64,000 bases of DNA from Solibacillus sp. FSL W7-1436 (GTDB lineage: Bacteria > Bacillota > Bacilli > Bacillales_A > Planococcaceae): assembly GCF_038007305.1 (NCBI RefSeq), contig NZ_JBBOWV010000001.1, positions 3,152,501-3,216,500 on the forward strand, in the 5' to 3' direction. Position 1 is the first letter of the stretch, and each line of letters starts with the position of its first letter. Shown one piece after another: positions 35,175-45,073 of the stretch. Made by a program: the position numbers and the translations under genes. The notes beneath the pieces are model-generated. The model saw only the letters and a list, made by a program, of their open reading frames with translations. It did no database searches and was not told where the DNA came from.

Positions 35175-35813
35175 TTAAGAAATCGTAATACCTGCTGTTG
35201 CAGCACCTGTAAGTACGATAATATCTGTAACACCTGTTCCACTAACAGAAAACACCATTGCTAAACGGTCACCAGCGGATACCGGAATATTTGATAAATT
35301 CGCTAATCCTTGGAAGGTAGTACCGACATTAATCGTTCCTGTAAGTACCGGCGTTAAGTTAACAAATGCATTTGTTGCTGTGAATGTGATAATTCCAGCA
35401 GGGGCGCGATAAACTTGTGCAGTAATAATAGCCGTTCCTGTAACATCAGCAATAGCTGTTTCTGTAAATGTTGCAGAAATAGCGGTATTAGTTCCTACAC
35501 GTGGAACAGAAAAAGCTTCTGTTGTACCTGCTACTTCAGTTGGTAAGATAACCGTATTTCCTATTGCAATAGTATCAACAGCACTTCCAAAACCGATTGC
35601 AGACACTCCTCTAACTTCTCCAAGTTCTGGAGGTGTAAACGTTACTGTTACTAGTCCAGTTCCTGAAGAAAACGGAATTATGGAACCTATATTTTCAGGA
35701 GGACATACTGTACTAGTTGCTCTAAGTGGACCTGATGAAAAACATAGATTTCCACATTTAACCGATAGTTGATTAGAACTAACACTGCACCCTCTATTCA
35801 TACAATTACACAT
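35175..35813 (-). CDS. Exosporium/BclB-C-terminal-like protein
   Basis: 212 residues beginning MCNCMNRGC. The start at 35813 is preferred because AAGGGGGGTGAG lies just upstream. The N-terminal 40 residues are Cys-rich, then the rest is a beta-strand-rich domain (IPFSSG, VSAIGFG, LAMVFSVSGTG) like the C-terminal jelly-roll domain of exosporium BclB/BclA proteins, here without collagen-like repeats. Probably spore surface. Confidence 0.7.
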   Translation of the reverse strand: MCNCMNRGCSVSSNQLSVKCGNLCFSSGPLRATSTVCPPENIGSIIPFSSGTGLVTVTFTPPELGEVRGVSAIGFGSAVDTIAIGNTVILPTEVAGTTEAFSVPRVGTNTAISATFTETAIADVTGTAIITAQVYRAPAGIITFTATNAFVNLTPVLTGTINVGTTFQGLANLSNIPVSAGDRLAMVFSVSGTGVTDIIVLTGAATAGITIS

Positions 35814-35984
35814 TCTCTCACCCCCCTTCTTTAATATCCTATTCATAACAATATAAAATTGAAGTGCAGTTATTTATGATTCGCGCCTTACCAACCGCCG
35901 GATCATGACGAATGAGACTGCGCTCTTTTTGCAGACTCAAGCGGCATGGGCGGTACCGCGAATCGAATTGTAAGTCAAATTTCG

Positions 35985-36280
35985 AAAAAGTTATTCGACG
36001 CATTCAATCGAGTAATTCAAAAGGATTTAAAGAACTAGTTCAAAATTCAGAAAAACGATACAGGACGATGTTGTAGAGCTTTATGTATTGTATTTAAATC
36101 CAAATCGAAAGTGAGAAGGAATAGGCAGTAAGCTATTAGCAGCTATTACAAATGAGCAAATAGAAAAAGCGCTGTAGAACAATGGGTATCTGTTGCTAAA
36201 GATAATATGCATAAATTTATGCATATTTTACGCAAAAATAGGGAATCTTGACGAAGGATTTCGCTTTTTTATTCTGAATA
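35985..36280 (+). pseudogene. GNAT acetyltransferase relic
   Basis: Broken frames keep VELYVLYLNPNRK, GIGSKLLAAITNEQIEK and EQWVSVAKDN in order, which is the acetyl-CoA-binding region of GNAT N-acetyltransferases. Stops and frame changes break it several times. No N-terminus is left. Confidence 0.6.
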
Positions 36281-36339
36281 AAAGTGTTTTAATAGTTCTT
36301 AAGATGGGAAAATATAATGGGACTTAAGGAGGGGAATAA

Positions 36340-36672
36340 ATGAATTTAAGATTACAAAAGCGGGAAGTTGAAGATTTGATACAGGGATTTATTGAAGGTG
36401 AAATCGATAGTCATACAGCACCAATATTAAAAGGTGAACTAGAATTAATTGCTTTGTCAGACGGCTTTATTATAGAATTAGATCTTTCCAAAGTAACTTA
36501 TATGGATAGTAGTGGTCTTGGTGTACTTGTTGCTTTCTATAAGAAAGTAATTAAAGAAAATACTTCCCTAAAATTGTTGAATCCATCTGCAAGAATGGCG
36601 AGAATGTTTAATATAACGGGCCTTAGTCAGTTTATGAATATTGAAATAAGAAAAGTCACTAGTGTAGGCTAA
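36340..36672 (+). CDS. STAS-domain anti-sigma factor antagonist (RsbV-like), copy 1
   Basis: 110 residues, one STAS domain. The phosphorylatable serine lies in TYMDSSGLGVLVAF. RsbV/SpoIIAA-type proteins release sigma factors from anti-sigma factors when dephosphorylated. AGGAGGGGAATAA precedes the ATG. A paralogue with the same start, and similar upstream bases, lies at 38937. The cognate kinase and sigma factor are not in the window. Confidence 0.88.
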   Translation: MNLRLQKREVEDLIQGFIEGEIDSHTAPILKGELELIALSDGFIIELDLSKVTYMDSSGLGVLVAFYKKVIKENTSLKLLNPSARMARMFNITGLSQFMNIEIRKVTSVG

Positions 36673-36810
36673 AAAAGCAATAACGCTAATGAATTTTAGT
36701 AAGAAAGCCAATTCAATTATTAATTCCATCACTGACGATGCTGACATTCTCCCTAACCCACCGTCCCACCCCTAATACATAATCGGGCGCTTTCCTTAAT
36801 TAATACAACA

Positions 36811-36850
36811 AAAAAGCTCCTACATTTATGTTTCCTTAATGTAGGGGCTT
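36811..36850 (-). terminator. Terminator of lgt
   Basis: AAGCTCCTACATT / AATGTAGGGGCTT stem; on the minus strand followed by TTTTTT. Confidence 0.8.
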
Positions 36851-36864
36851 AGAATTGTTTCTTG

Positions 36865-37683
36865 CTAAAATTTTTCTTGATATTTAGTAGGTATTTTTAT
36901 AAAAAATCGACGATAAACAATTAATCCAATTGCTACAATAAGGCTAAGAATCGATACAATTTGTGCTGAACGTAATTCCCCGATTAAATAAAGGCTGTCC
37001 GTGCGCATGCCTTCGATATAAAAACGACCAATCGCATACCAAATTAAATATGTTGCAAATACTTCACCCCGATTTAAGTGTTTGCGAATAAGTAAGACAA
37101 TAATTAACCCGACTAAATTCCATAAAGACTCATATAAAAATGTAGGGTGAACATAACTACTCAAGCTTTCTATATACATCTGGTTAATTAACCAATTAGG
37201 TAAGTGTAATGATTCTAAAAATGCTCGACTCACTGGTCCACCATGAGCTTCTTGATTCATGAAGTTACCCCAGCGTCCTATAATTTGTCCAATTAGTAAA
37301 CTTGGTACTGTAATATCTGCAACTTTGAAAAAGGATATTTTTTTTACTTTACAATAAATAATAGTCGTTAAAATGGCTCCGATTAATCCACCATGGATCG
37401 CAATACCACCGTTCCAAATTTCAATTGCTCGCAGAGGATTAGCCGCATATTGATCCCATTCCATTGTAACGTAGTAGATTCGTGCAGAAATAATCGAAAT
37501 AGGAATAGCCCACATTAAAAAATCTGTATAAAAATCTTTTGGTAAGCCCCGTTTATCAGCTTCTTTATTTGCAACTATGTATCCTAAAAGAATACCTGAT
37601 GCAATTAAAATACCGTACCAACGAATATCTATAGATCCAATGCTAAAAGCAATAGGATTAATGGTAAGCAATAACAAATTCAC
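36865..37683 (-). CDS. lgt: Prolipoprotein diacylglyceryl transferase
   Basis: About 272 residues, seven transmembrane helices. The core motifs [11 protein letters not shown] and [14 protein letters not shown] (catalytic Arg/Asn/His region) are intact. Lgt attaches diacylglycerol to lipoprotein cysteines in the membrane. The start is placed at GTG 37683, because the ATG at 37701 is itself part of the GGAGG ribosome site. A broken copy of its end lies at 16272. Lipoproteins such as both NosL are its substrates. Confidence 0.9.
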   Translation of the reverse strand: MNLLLLTINPIAFSIGSIDIRWYGILIASGILLGYIVANKEADKRGLPKDFYTDFLMWAIPISIISARIYYVTMEWDQYAANPLRAIEIWNGGIAIHGGLIGAILTTIIYCKVKKISFFKVADITVPSLLIGQIIGRWGNFMNQEAHGGPVSRAFLESLHLPNWLINQMYIESLSSYVHPTFLYESLWNLVGLIIVLLIRKHLNRGEVFATYLIWYAIGRFYIEGMRTDSLYLIGELRSAQIVSILSLIVAIGLIVYRRFFIKIPTKYQEKF

Positions 37684-37946
37684 GAAAACAAAAACCTCCA
37701 TTTCATTTAACTAAATAAGAATGACACAATTATGTTTATTTTAACATTAAAATGAAATATAAGTATTACCTCTAGATAAAGTTAGGGGGCATTTCTGCGT
37801 GTTTATTCCACAAAACCAGCTAATAGTTGTCAATAATTTTTATTAAAAATAATAAAAATATCATGTTATACTAAATTTGTGCATGCCAAATAACCGTCCA
37901 AATTCTTAATTTGGAAAGTTCAGGTTTACTTGGTTAAATTGTTAAA

Positions 37947-38718
37947 TCAATCTATGTCTTGGAAAGAATTCTTGCTTTTTAATAGTGCATAAATCCAAAG
38001 TAAGAGTTTGTTTGCACAAGCTATTACAGCTACTCTAAATAGTTTTCCTTCTTCCTGTTTTTTATCATAAAACGCTCGTAATTTCTTATTACGAGGAAGG
38101 ATTTCATCCGTTGTTTTCTGTTTTCGACAGTCACGAATAGCACATTTAACAGCCATATACAAAGCTTGCCGTAGTCTGCTAGAGCCTCTTTTGGTTATTC
38201 GGTTGTAAGTACCTTTGAATGTACCAGATTCAAAGACACTTGGATCAAGACCGGCAAATGCGACTAGTTTCTTAGGGTGATTAAACCTTTCAATTTCCCC
38301 AATTTCAGAAACAATCGTGGCAGCGATTTTTTTTCCGATTCCAGGAATTGATTGGATAATCTTAGATTCTTCAATACTTTTTGTTAAAACATCTATCTCA
38401 TTTTCAAGTAGGGATAGATGTTTTTTGTATTCAAAGAGCATATTAACATACATATCTAAACTTAGGGAAAGACTAATATAAAGCCTTCTGAAAAGGGTTT
38501 TGAGCTGCTGCAGTCATTAGCTTTTCGGCCTGTTGATTTGCCCATTATAGAGAACGAGAATTACAGAATTCTTTTATTTTAGTTGTTAATACTTCATTAT
38601 TGGCTTTCAATATATCTTTTGATGTAGGAAATGCCTGTAGTATTTTTAAAGAAACATCCGAATATAAGTCTCCAAAAACATTACTATATTCAGGGAAAAC
38701 TTGATCTAAAACTGTAGG
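37947..38718 (-). pseudogene. IS110-family transposase relic
   Basis: The C-terminal transposase_20 domain is open from 38453 to 37947 (IQSIPGIGKKIAATIVSEIG, FAGLDP, KRGSSRLRQALY). Upstream on the same strand, broken frames up to about 38718 keep the middle domain (VLDQVFPEYSNVFGDLYSD, FPTSKDIL, AAAQNPF). The N-terminal DEDD catalytic domain is missing. The element is therefore dead. Confidence 0.85.
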
Positions 38719-38936
38719 GGTTTAACGCTCGAATAAGGGTATCATGCCCGCCACTCCAAATGAAGCCGAGCTGTGCGTCTGAAAAATACACAGTGGGTTA
38801 AGTGGCTCACTATTGGGTTGCGATATATACACAAATCAATGACGAAGGATTATTCTTCTTTTCTAATCTAAATAAAAATGGTTAAATAGTCTTAAGGGAG
38901 ACGAATATTACTGTAGATTAACGGAGGGGAAACTAA
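38719..38936. other. Gap between IS110 relic and second STAS gene
   Basis: No gene. The last 100 bases (GACGAAGGAT near 38840, then CTTAAG near 38895) resemble the region before the first STAS gene (from 36250), so the duplication includes the upstream region. Confidence 0.5.
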
Positions 38937-39272
38937 ATGAATTTAAAATTACAAAGGCGGGAAATTGGTGATTTACTCTATGGATTTATTGAAGGTGAAA
39001 TCGATACTCATACAGCACCAATATTAAAAGATGAATTAGGGTTAATTGTTTTGTCGGACGGTTTGATTATAAAATTAGATTTATCCAAAGTAACTTATAT
39101 GGATAGTAGTGGCCTTGGTGTACTTGTAGCCTTCTATAAGAAAGTAATTAAAGAAAACACTTCACTAATATTTATTAACCCATCTGCAAAATTAACAAGA
39201 ATATTTAATATAACGGGCCTTAGTCAGTTTATAGATATTGAAGTAAAAAACGAGAAAATTCTAGAAGTGTAA
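38937..39272 (+). CDS. STAS-domain anti-sigma factor antagonist (RsbV-like), copy 2
   Basis: 111 residues, very similar to the 36340 protein: same KVTYMDSSGLGVLVAFYKKVIKE core, with changes elsewhere (LYGFIEGEIDTHTAP). The Ser is kept. ACGGAGGGGAAAC precedes the ATG. A tandem duplication, with lgt and the IS110 relic between the copies, is the simplest explanation. Confidence 0.88.
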   Translation: MNLKLQRREIGDLLYGFIEGEIDTHTAPILKDELGLIVLSDGLIIKLDLSKVTYMDSSGLGVLVAFYKKVIKENTSLIFINPSAKLTRIFNITGLSQFIDIEVKNEKILEV

Positions 39273-39370
39273 TTAATATTAAAAGTAATAACGATGATTA
39301 CCTATTGTTTTTTGAATAAAAAAACAATGTCTCGAAATAATTCGAAGTCCAATGGAGTGATAAATAAAAA

Positions 39371-39391
39371 AGAGGGCGATAAACACCCTCT
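39371..39391 (-). terminator. Terminator of the manganese catalase gene
   Basis: GAGGGCG / CACCCTC hairpin followed by a T-run on the minus strand. Confidence 0.65.
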
Positions 39392-39426
39392 ATAGTTTGA
39401 AGTCTTTTCAATTGAAACTTTAGCTT

Positions 39427-40290
39427 TTATTCTTGTGTATAGTTTGCTGATTCCGTTGAGGGAGCAGCCTCTCCGGGAATTGGTGTATTATGAATATAAG
39501 CGGGTGCTTGCCCCAGTTTAGGTACTTGTCCCATTGCTTCAGGATTTGCAATATATTCAAAATTAGCCTGCTTATCCATACTTGGTCCGGAAGCCCATCG
39601 CCCTTGTGAACTTTCTTCCCCTTTTGAGAAGTTCATAAAAGAGTAAGAGACTTGCTGTTTTTCAAGTCCTTGTGGGAAGGTACTAGGAACAATTGGCTTT
39701 TGTTTTTGTTCTAACTCTTCTATAGCAGCCATCCATTGATTTTGGTGCATTGTATCCCGAGCAATTAAAAATGATAGCATATCTCTTATACCGGGGTCTG
39801 TTGTAGACTCATATAATCTTACTACTTGTAATCTTCCTTGAGATTCAGCGTTAAGATTTGCACGAAAATCCGCCAAAAGATTGCCGCTAGCAATCGTATA
39901 GCGTGAATTCCACGGGTAACCCACACTATCTGTTGGGGTTGCACCTAGTCCGGAAACAATAACATGTTGTGGATTCATTCCACCTAAGACGGCTCCTATT
40001 AGAGGATCTTTAGCAGCTTGTTCTTGTTCATTCACGGGAGCTCCATCAAGTAACTGGGCAATCATTGTGGTAATCATTTCGACATGTGCGATTTCTTCAG
40101 TACCGATATCTAAAAGCATATCTCGATATTTTTCTTCTCCTCGACAGTTCCAACCTTGAAATAGATACTGCATCATAACCGTTATCTCACCGAATTGTCC
40201 ACCTAAAATTTCTTGAAGTTTTTTTGCATAAACCGGATCTGGTCGTTCTGGTTTAGCATTATATTGTAATTCTTTAATATGGTAGAACAT
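39427..40290 (-). CDS. Manganese catalase
   Basis: 287 residues. Ligand positions are visible in the ferritin-like core: Glu in GGQFGEITVMMQYLFQG, Glu/His in GTEEIAHVEM, and the later ESQGRLQVVRLYE and RDTMHQNQWM segments. Mn catalases remove hydrogen peroxide with a dinuclear manganese site; Bacillus members (CotJC, YjqC, YdbD) are spore-linked. TTAAAGGAGGGGC precedes the ATG at 40290. Confidence 0.92.
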   Translation of the reverse strand: MFYHIKELQYNAKPERPDPVYAKKLQEILGGQFGEITVMMQYLFQGWNCRGEEKYRDMLLDIGTEEIAHVEMITTMIAQLLDGAPVNEQEQAAKDPLIGAVLGGMNPQHVIVSGLGATPTDSVGYPWNSRYTIASGNLLADFRANLNAESQGRLQVVRLYESTTDPGIRDMLSFLIARDTMHQNQWMAAIEELEQKQKPIVPSTFPQGLEKQQVSYSFMNFSKGEESSQGRWASGPSMDKQANFEYIANPEAMGQVPKLGQAPAYIHNTPIPGEAAPSTESANYTQE

Positions 40291-40443
40291 TAAAAGCCCC
40301 TCCTTTAATTTTCCTTTTTATTTTAGACATTAAAATTCATTTTTAATCCTAAACCTTTTTAGGATTGTTTAATCATTGAATAGTGATAATAAATTTGGAG
40401 AAGCTATTATTAATTCTTTTAATGAACGGTGGTTATCTGTTAG

Positions 40444-41067
40444 ATGGAATGGGATTATATATGGAAAGCTATATTAGTTGTTGTTGCGGGAACAGTTCTC
40501 TTGAGAATTGCAGGCAGGAAGACAATTTCACAAATGACATTGGCTGAAACAGTTATTATGATTGGAATTGGGTCATTACTTATTCAACCTGTAGCCGGTA
40601 AGGATATTTGGACAACCATATTAGTTGGAGGTGTGCTTGTTGGGACACTGTTAGTGATGGAATATATTCAAATAAAATCTGATATTATTGAAAAATTAAT
40701 TACAGGTAAAGCAAAAATTGTAATAGATAATGGAAAATTGAATAAACAAAATTTAAAGAAACTTAGGTTATCCGTAGACCAACTGGAAATGAAATTGAGG
40801 CAAAATAGTGTATCTAAAATAAGTGACGTGAAATGGGCAACATTAGAACCGAATGGTCAATTAGGTATTGAGTTAAAACAAGATGCTCAACCTGTAACGA
40901 AAAAGGATTTCGAAGAATTTAAAAGAAATATGATTAGTTTAATAACTAATAATTCTCAAGATAATCATACAAATGAAGTAACCAATGAAGGAAATAATCA
41001 AGAAAATATATTCTTAGAAATTCAGAACAAGGGTCACCAGTCGCCACCACCAAAGGACCTACAATAA
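40444..41067 (+). CDS. DUF421 (YetF-like) membrane protein
   Basis: 207 residues: two or three transmembrane helices, then the DUF421 soluble domain (RKTISQMTLAETVIMIGIGSLLIQP; KWATLEPNGQLGI). The C-terminal 40 residues are Asn/Gln-rich and low in complexity. Members occur in sporulating Bacilli, often in germination or coat regions; the function is unclear. The ribosome site is weak (GGTGG). Confidence 0.85.
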   Translation: MEWDYIWKAILVVVAGTVLLRIAGRKTISQMTLAETVIMIGIGSLLIQPVAGKDIWTTILVGGVLVGTLLVMEYIQIKSDIIEKLITGKAKIVIDNGKLNKQNLKKLRLSVDQLEMKLRQNSVSKISDVKWATLEPNGQLGIELKQDAQPVTKKDFEEFKRNMISLITNNSQDNHTNEVTNEGNNQENIFLEIQNKGHQSPPPKDLQ

Positions 41068-41177
41068 TAGGGACTGTGTTCATTGGATACAATGATAATA
41101 TTATTGTGACGCTAACTATAACTCCACCACTACTTATAAGATTTAATTTAGGGAAGTGAACGAGTATATAATACTGA

Positions 41178-41218
41178 AAAGCATCTGTTGGTTTACTCTA
41201 TGCACAGATGCTTTTTTA
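41178..41218. terminator. Terminator between DUF421 gene and recombinase gene
   Basis: AAGCATCTG / CAGATGCTT stem followed by T6. It sits between convergent genes and can serve both. Confidence 0.7.
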
Positions 41219-41227
41219 ATAGGTCCT

Positions 41228-41770
41228 TTATTCAATAGTTTCAAGATAGCGGTATAGTGTCGATTTACTAATGCCTGTCTCATTTTTAATATCTAAAAGT
41301 GTAAATTTCCCGGACTGATACATATCAATCGCTTTCTTCACATTATCATCGGATTTTTTAGGGCGCCCGATAGATTTACCTTTCGCTTTTGCATCCGCCA
41401 TACCTAAAGTAGTCGATTGCTTAACGATATCGCTTTGAAATGTTAAAAAGAAGTGTAAAACCTGTTCAAGCGATTTTCCGAGTAATTGTGTAGATGTAAT
41501 ATTTTCCTCCATGAAATGAAGCGTGACTTGATCACGTTTACAAATTTTAAGTAACTCCTCTAAATGCCTCGTAGAATCGGCAATACTAAAGAAACGTAGT
41601 ACTTGAATCGTATCTCCTTTTTCTATTGCCATGAGTAATTCTTCAAGAGCTATCCGCTTTTTTGCACGGCCATGATTTTCAGTGAAAACTTGGTCACAAT
41701 TCATTAAAGCAGCCGTTTGTATGTGCATACCTTCATCGTTGTATAGTGGTCGTTGATAACCGTAAATCAT
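41228..41770 (-). CDS. Serine-recombinase-like protein lacking catalytic residues
   Basis: 180 residues with the resolvase/invertase layout: an N-terminal domain, a long helix, and a C-terminal Hin-type helix-turn-helix (FTLLDIKNETGISKSTLYRYLE) after GRPKKS. The N-terminal active site reads GYQRPLYNDE where the family has GYxRVSTxxQ, so the catalytic Ser is Leu. The D-R-x-x-R catalytic motif (LDRLGRS) is replaced by FFSIADS. The protein should not cut DNA but could still bind it. It faces the SulP gene and shares its promoter region. Confidence 0.8.
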   Translation of the reverse strand: MIYGYQRPLYNDEGMHIQTAALMNCDQVFTENHGRAKKRIALEELLMAIEKGDTIQVLRFFSIADSTRHLEELLKICKRDQVTLHFMEENITSTQLLGKSLEQVLHFFLTFQSDIVKQSTTLGMADAKAKGKSIGRPKKSDDNVKKAIDMYQSGKFTLLDIKNETGISKSTLYRYLETIE

Positions 41771-41863
41771 TCATTTCACTCCATTTTCGTCCCATAAAGG
41801 TTCCTTTTTGGGAAAAGTATGCTATGATATTCTAGGAATTTATTTTATATGAAGGAGAATATC

Positions 41864-43291
41864 ATGCAAAGTTTAAAACAACAATGGTTCGGTAATGTAC
41901 GTGGAGACATCTTATCAGGGATTGTCGTGGCATTAGCGCTCATTCCAGAAGCAATTGCCTTTTCCATCATTGCTGGTGTCGATCCAATGGTCGGACTTTA
42001 TGCGTCATTTTCTATTGCAGTTATTATAGCATTTGTTGGTGGCAGACCGGGAATGATATCTGCTGCAACTGGCGCAATGGCATTAGTTATCGTTAATTTA
42101 GTAGCAGATCATGGATTACAGTATTTATTAGCAGCCACAATTTTAACAGGGGTTATACAAGTACTATTTGGCGTGTTTGGCATTGCGAAATTAATGCGCT
42201 TTATTCCGAATTCAGTTATGTTAGGTTTCGTGAATGCTTTAGCGATTCTTATTTTTATGGCACAAGTACCCCATTTTTTAGGTGAAGGGACAATGACGTA
42301 TGTTTTTATAGCCGTTACATTACTTATCGTCTATATATTGCCACGTTTCTTTAAAGCGATTCCAGCTCCATTAATCGCGATTATATTATTAACAGCAGTC
42401 ACATTTATGTTTAATGTGGAATTAAAGACAATTGGGGATTTAGGTTCAATTACACAGAGCTTACCAAGCTTTTTCATTCCAGATGTACCGTTAAATTTAG
42501 AAACATTGTCGATTATTTTCCCATATGCACTTGCACTGGCATTAGTTGGCTTAATGGAATCTCTGATGACGGCTCAAATTGTCGATGATATGACAGATAC
42601 GAAATCAGACAAAAACCAAGAAGCACGTGGACAGGGAATTGCAAACTTAATTAACGGTTTCTTCGGTGGGATGGCTGGTTGTGCAATGATTGGCCAATCG
42701 ATTATTAATGTCAAATCTGGTGGGCGAGGTCGCCTATCTTCACTTGTTGCAGGTTTATTCTTAATGTTCTTGATTTTAGTACTTGGGAATGTTGTAGTAG
42801 ATATCCCAATGCCTGTACTTGTAGGAATTATGATTATGGTGAGTATCGGTACATTTGATTGGGGTTCGTTTAAATATCTTGCAAAAGCGCCTCGGACAGA
42901 TGCGATTGTGATGCTTGCTACAGTTGCAGCAGTTGTATATACACACAACTTAGCAATTGGCGTTGTTCTGGGAGTAATTTTAAGTGCATTATTCTTCGTA
43001 GCATCGATTTCAAAGGTTCGTATCCATCAGAATAGAGGTGTGTTTATTGTAGAAGGGCCACTGTTTTTCGCATCGACACAAAACTTTATTCAAACGCTTG
43101 AAGAAGCAAAAGAAAATTATGTCACGATTGATTTAACAAGTAGTCATTTATGGGACGAATCCGCTGTTGGTGCTGTTGTAAAAGTCGTCACAAAGCTGGA
43201 AGAGCAGGGTAAGACAGTAAAAGTCATCGGTATGAATCCTGCGAGTGAAAAGCTCTATAAACAATTATTAAATGTTAGTGTGTCACATTAA
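41864..43291 (+). CDS. SulP-family anion transporter
   Basis: About 475 residues: ten or more transmembrane helices with the SulP signature ([27 protein letters not shown]) and a C-terminal STAS domain (from about residue 400). The family carries sulfate, bicarbonate or other anions. ATG 41864 has AAGGAG upstream; the upstream in-frame ATG (41849) overlaps that site. The UspA gene follows 13 bases later. The substrate cannot be read from sequence; sulfate or bicarbonate are likely. Confidence 0.9.
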   Translation: MQSLKQQWFGNVRGDILSGIVVALALIPEAIAFSIIAGVDPMVGLYASFSIAVIIAFVGGRPGMISAATGAMALVIVNLVADHGLQYLLAATILTGVIQVLFGVFGIAKLMRFIPNSVMLGFVNALAILIFMAQVPHFLGEGTMTYVFIAVTLLIVYILPRFFKAIPAPLIAIILLTAVTFMFNVELKTIGDLGSITQSLPSFFIPDVPLNLETLSIIFPYALALALVGLMESLMTAQIVDDMTDTKSDKNQEARGQGIANLINGFFGGMAGCAMIGQSIINVKSGGRGRLSSLVAGLFLMFLILVLGNVVVDIPMPVLVGIMIMVSIGTFDWGSFKYLAKAPRTDAIVMLATVAAVVYTHNLAIGVVLGVILSALFFVASISKVRIHQNRGVFIVEGPLFFASTQNFIQTLEEAKENYVTIDLTSSHLWDESAVGAVVKVVTKLEEQGKTVKVIGMNPASEKLYKQLLNVSVSH

Positions 43292-43304
43292 AGGGGGATT
43301 CTTT

Positions 43305-43718
43305 ATGTATCAGCATATTTTATTAGCGGTTGACGGTTCTGAAAATGCTGTGCGTGCAGCTAAAGAAGCAGTGAAAATTGCTTCAGATGCTTCATTAATT
43401 GAAATGATATATGTTGCAGATTTTGAAAAGGCAAAAACCGAAGTTTTACATGCAAAGTCCAGCGAAAGTTTAATGTTGGAGCGTAAACGTAAAATAGCGC
43501 CAATAGAAGAAGTTTTAAGATCCGCTGGTAAGCAATTTAAATTAACAATTTTACATGGTACACCAGGCCCTGAAATTGTGAAATATGCTAATGAGAAAAA
43601 AGTTGATCTTGTTATCATAGGTAGCCGTGGCTTGAATTCATTACAGGAAATGGTATTAGGTAGTGTAAGCCATAAAGTAATGAAGCGTGTTCATTGCCCA
43701 GCATTAATTGTGAAATAA
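43305..43718 (+). CDS. Universal stress protein (UspA family)
   Basis: 137 residues: ILLAVDGSENAVRAAKEAV and the ATP-binding loop GSRGLNSLQEMVLGSVS are clear. It is a small cytoplasmic ATP-binding protein. It follows SulP with GGGGGA upstream; SulP-UspA pairs are common in bacteria and suggest a regulatory or nucleotide-sensing partner. Confidence 0.92.
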   Translation: MYQHILLAVDGSENAVRAAKEAVKIASDASLIEMIYVADFEKAKTEVLHAKSSESLMLERKRKIAPIEEVLRSAGKQFKLTILHGTPGPEIVKYANEKKVDLVIIGSRGLNSLQEMVLGSVSHKVMKRVHCPALIVK

Positions 43719-43796
43719 CGTGATGTAATTAAAAAGTACTTATCACCTTTTGCACCCCAAAAAGTTAAATATTATATATTAAGTTAGGCAACTTCA

Positions 43797-43840
43797 GGAT
43801 TGAATTCGGTATTGTACCGGACTCAATCCTTTTAATTTTT
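43797..43840 (+). terminator. Terminator of SulP-UspA operon
   Basis: AGGATTGA / TCAATCCT stem with T-rich tail. Confidence 0.7.
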
Positions 43841-44027
43841 CTATAATCCGTTTGTGATTATAATACAATCGTAGATACACTTACTGCCCACTTGTATTTG
43901 TAAACCCAGACACATAAGACGTAATAGGGATTGTGCCTGGAGAATACTAACTGAGGCTAGATAAACGGCTTTAGAGAAAAAAGGTTTATTAAATACTTTA
44001 ACTTATTAAAGAAATAAGCTGCGAATA

Positions 44028-44076
44028 AGAAAGAGTATGTTTTGATTAATCTTAATCAAAACGCTCTTCTTATTGT
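44028..44076 (-). terminator. Hairpin downstream of the minus-strand membrane protein
   Basis: AAGAG...GTTTTGATTAA pairs with TTAATCAAAAC.CTCTT around a one- to three-base loop. It can end transcription in either direction. Confidence 0.6.
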
Positions 44077-44118
44077 TTGAGATTAATAAGATTAATTAAA
44101 CTTTATTACAAAGCAGCA

Positions 44119-44946
44119 TTAATCAAGATTAATATCCTTGTTAGGTAATCTATTGAGTCCCTCTAGTTTAAAATTTACCGAAATATCATAATCATTTTGA
44201 AATGAATGTTTAACAGTACTTCTTCCAATGTAAATGTCAGTATCCTTTTCATATTTATTATTAAATGAATCATAATAGGTTACTAATACTTTCATTCTAG
44301 GAATTAATTTAGAGTCAAAATGAATACAATTTAAGAGTATAGCAATATTAAAAATCGCTTGATGACTTTTATTTAATAGAAAAGAAACTGATTGCTCTGG
44401 TCGTATATAATTAAAAGACTGATTATCTGTTGAATCCATATCATAATTGTGCATAGACTTCTTTTTAAAATCTTCACCGTATTCATACTGAAAAAATTCC
44501 ATACCGTAATCAGTATACAAATTTCGTAAATTAAAAATTTTATCCTTATCCAATTCTATTAATTCATTGAGATAGTCTTTTTCAATATATGCCTTGAGTG
44601 ATACATACTTTGCCACACCATTTCCAATATTCGTTATTTTAACTGGTAGAGGATTAACCTCACTGAATGAATCTCCAATGTTATTGCTCCATGAGGCAGC
44701 AAATAAGATTTCTTCATTTTGAAAATTAACAAATAACTCAACCGGTTCGATAAATAAATCTGGTTCTTGTGAATGTGTTCTTTGTAATTGCATTTCATAA
44801 ACTTGTCTAACAACAGCCTTTAAATTAATCATAGTAAGTATAACGGTTATTACTGCAATAATAACCCCAAATATTGTGAAAATAGAAACTAAATTTTGTA
44901 GCAAATTTGATTCTGAATTTAAAAAATTAAGAAATTCATCTATCAA
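44119..44946 (-). CDS. Membrane-anchored protein of unknown function
   Basis: 275 residues. I do not recognise the family. The start is placed at TTG 44946, eight bases after GGGAGG, instead of the longer TTG at 44964. One transmembrane helix (about residues 15-40) lies near the N-terminus, followed by a 230-residue soluble domain with beta-rich sections (PLPVKITNIGNGVAKYVSLKA). The base composition is more AT-rich than most neighbours. It shares a 5-kb block with the XRE regulator and the DGQHR protein. Confidence 0.65.
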   Translation of the reverse strand: MIDEFLNFLNSESNLLQNLVSIFTIFGVIIAVITVILTMINLKAVVRQVYEMQLQRTHSQEPDLFIEPVELFVNFQNEEILFAASWSNNIGDSFSEVNPLPVKITNIGNGVAKYVSLKAYIEKDYLNELIELDKDKIFNLRNLYTDYGMEFFQYEYGEDFKKKSMHNYDMDSTDNQSFNYIRPEQSVSFLLNKSHQAIFNIAILLNCIHFDSKLIPRMKVLVTYYDSFNNKYEKDTDIYIGRSTVKHSFQNDYDISVNFKLEGLNRLPNKDINLD

Positions 44947-45020
44947 AAGTCTTCCTCCCTGCAACTAATGTTTAATTGTATTATATCAATTCCATATAGT
45001 AAGTGATAATAACCAGGATA

Positions 45021-45053
45021 AAAAAACAGCAATTCCATGATGGAATTGCTGCT
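45021..45053 (-). terminator. Terminator of the XRE regulator gene
   Basis: AGCAATTCCA / TGGAATTGCT stem; on the minus strand followed by TTTTTT. Confidence 0.8.
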
Positions 45054-45073
45054 CTAACTATATAGATACATAT

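Larger units (their letters stand above)
43719..44118. other. 400-base gap with two terminators
   Basis: No gene is seen between the UspA stop and the minus-strand membrane protein. Terminators lie at 43797-43840 and 44028-44076. Confidence 0.6.
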
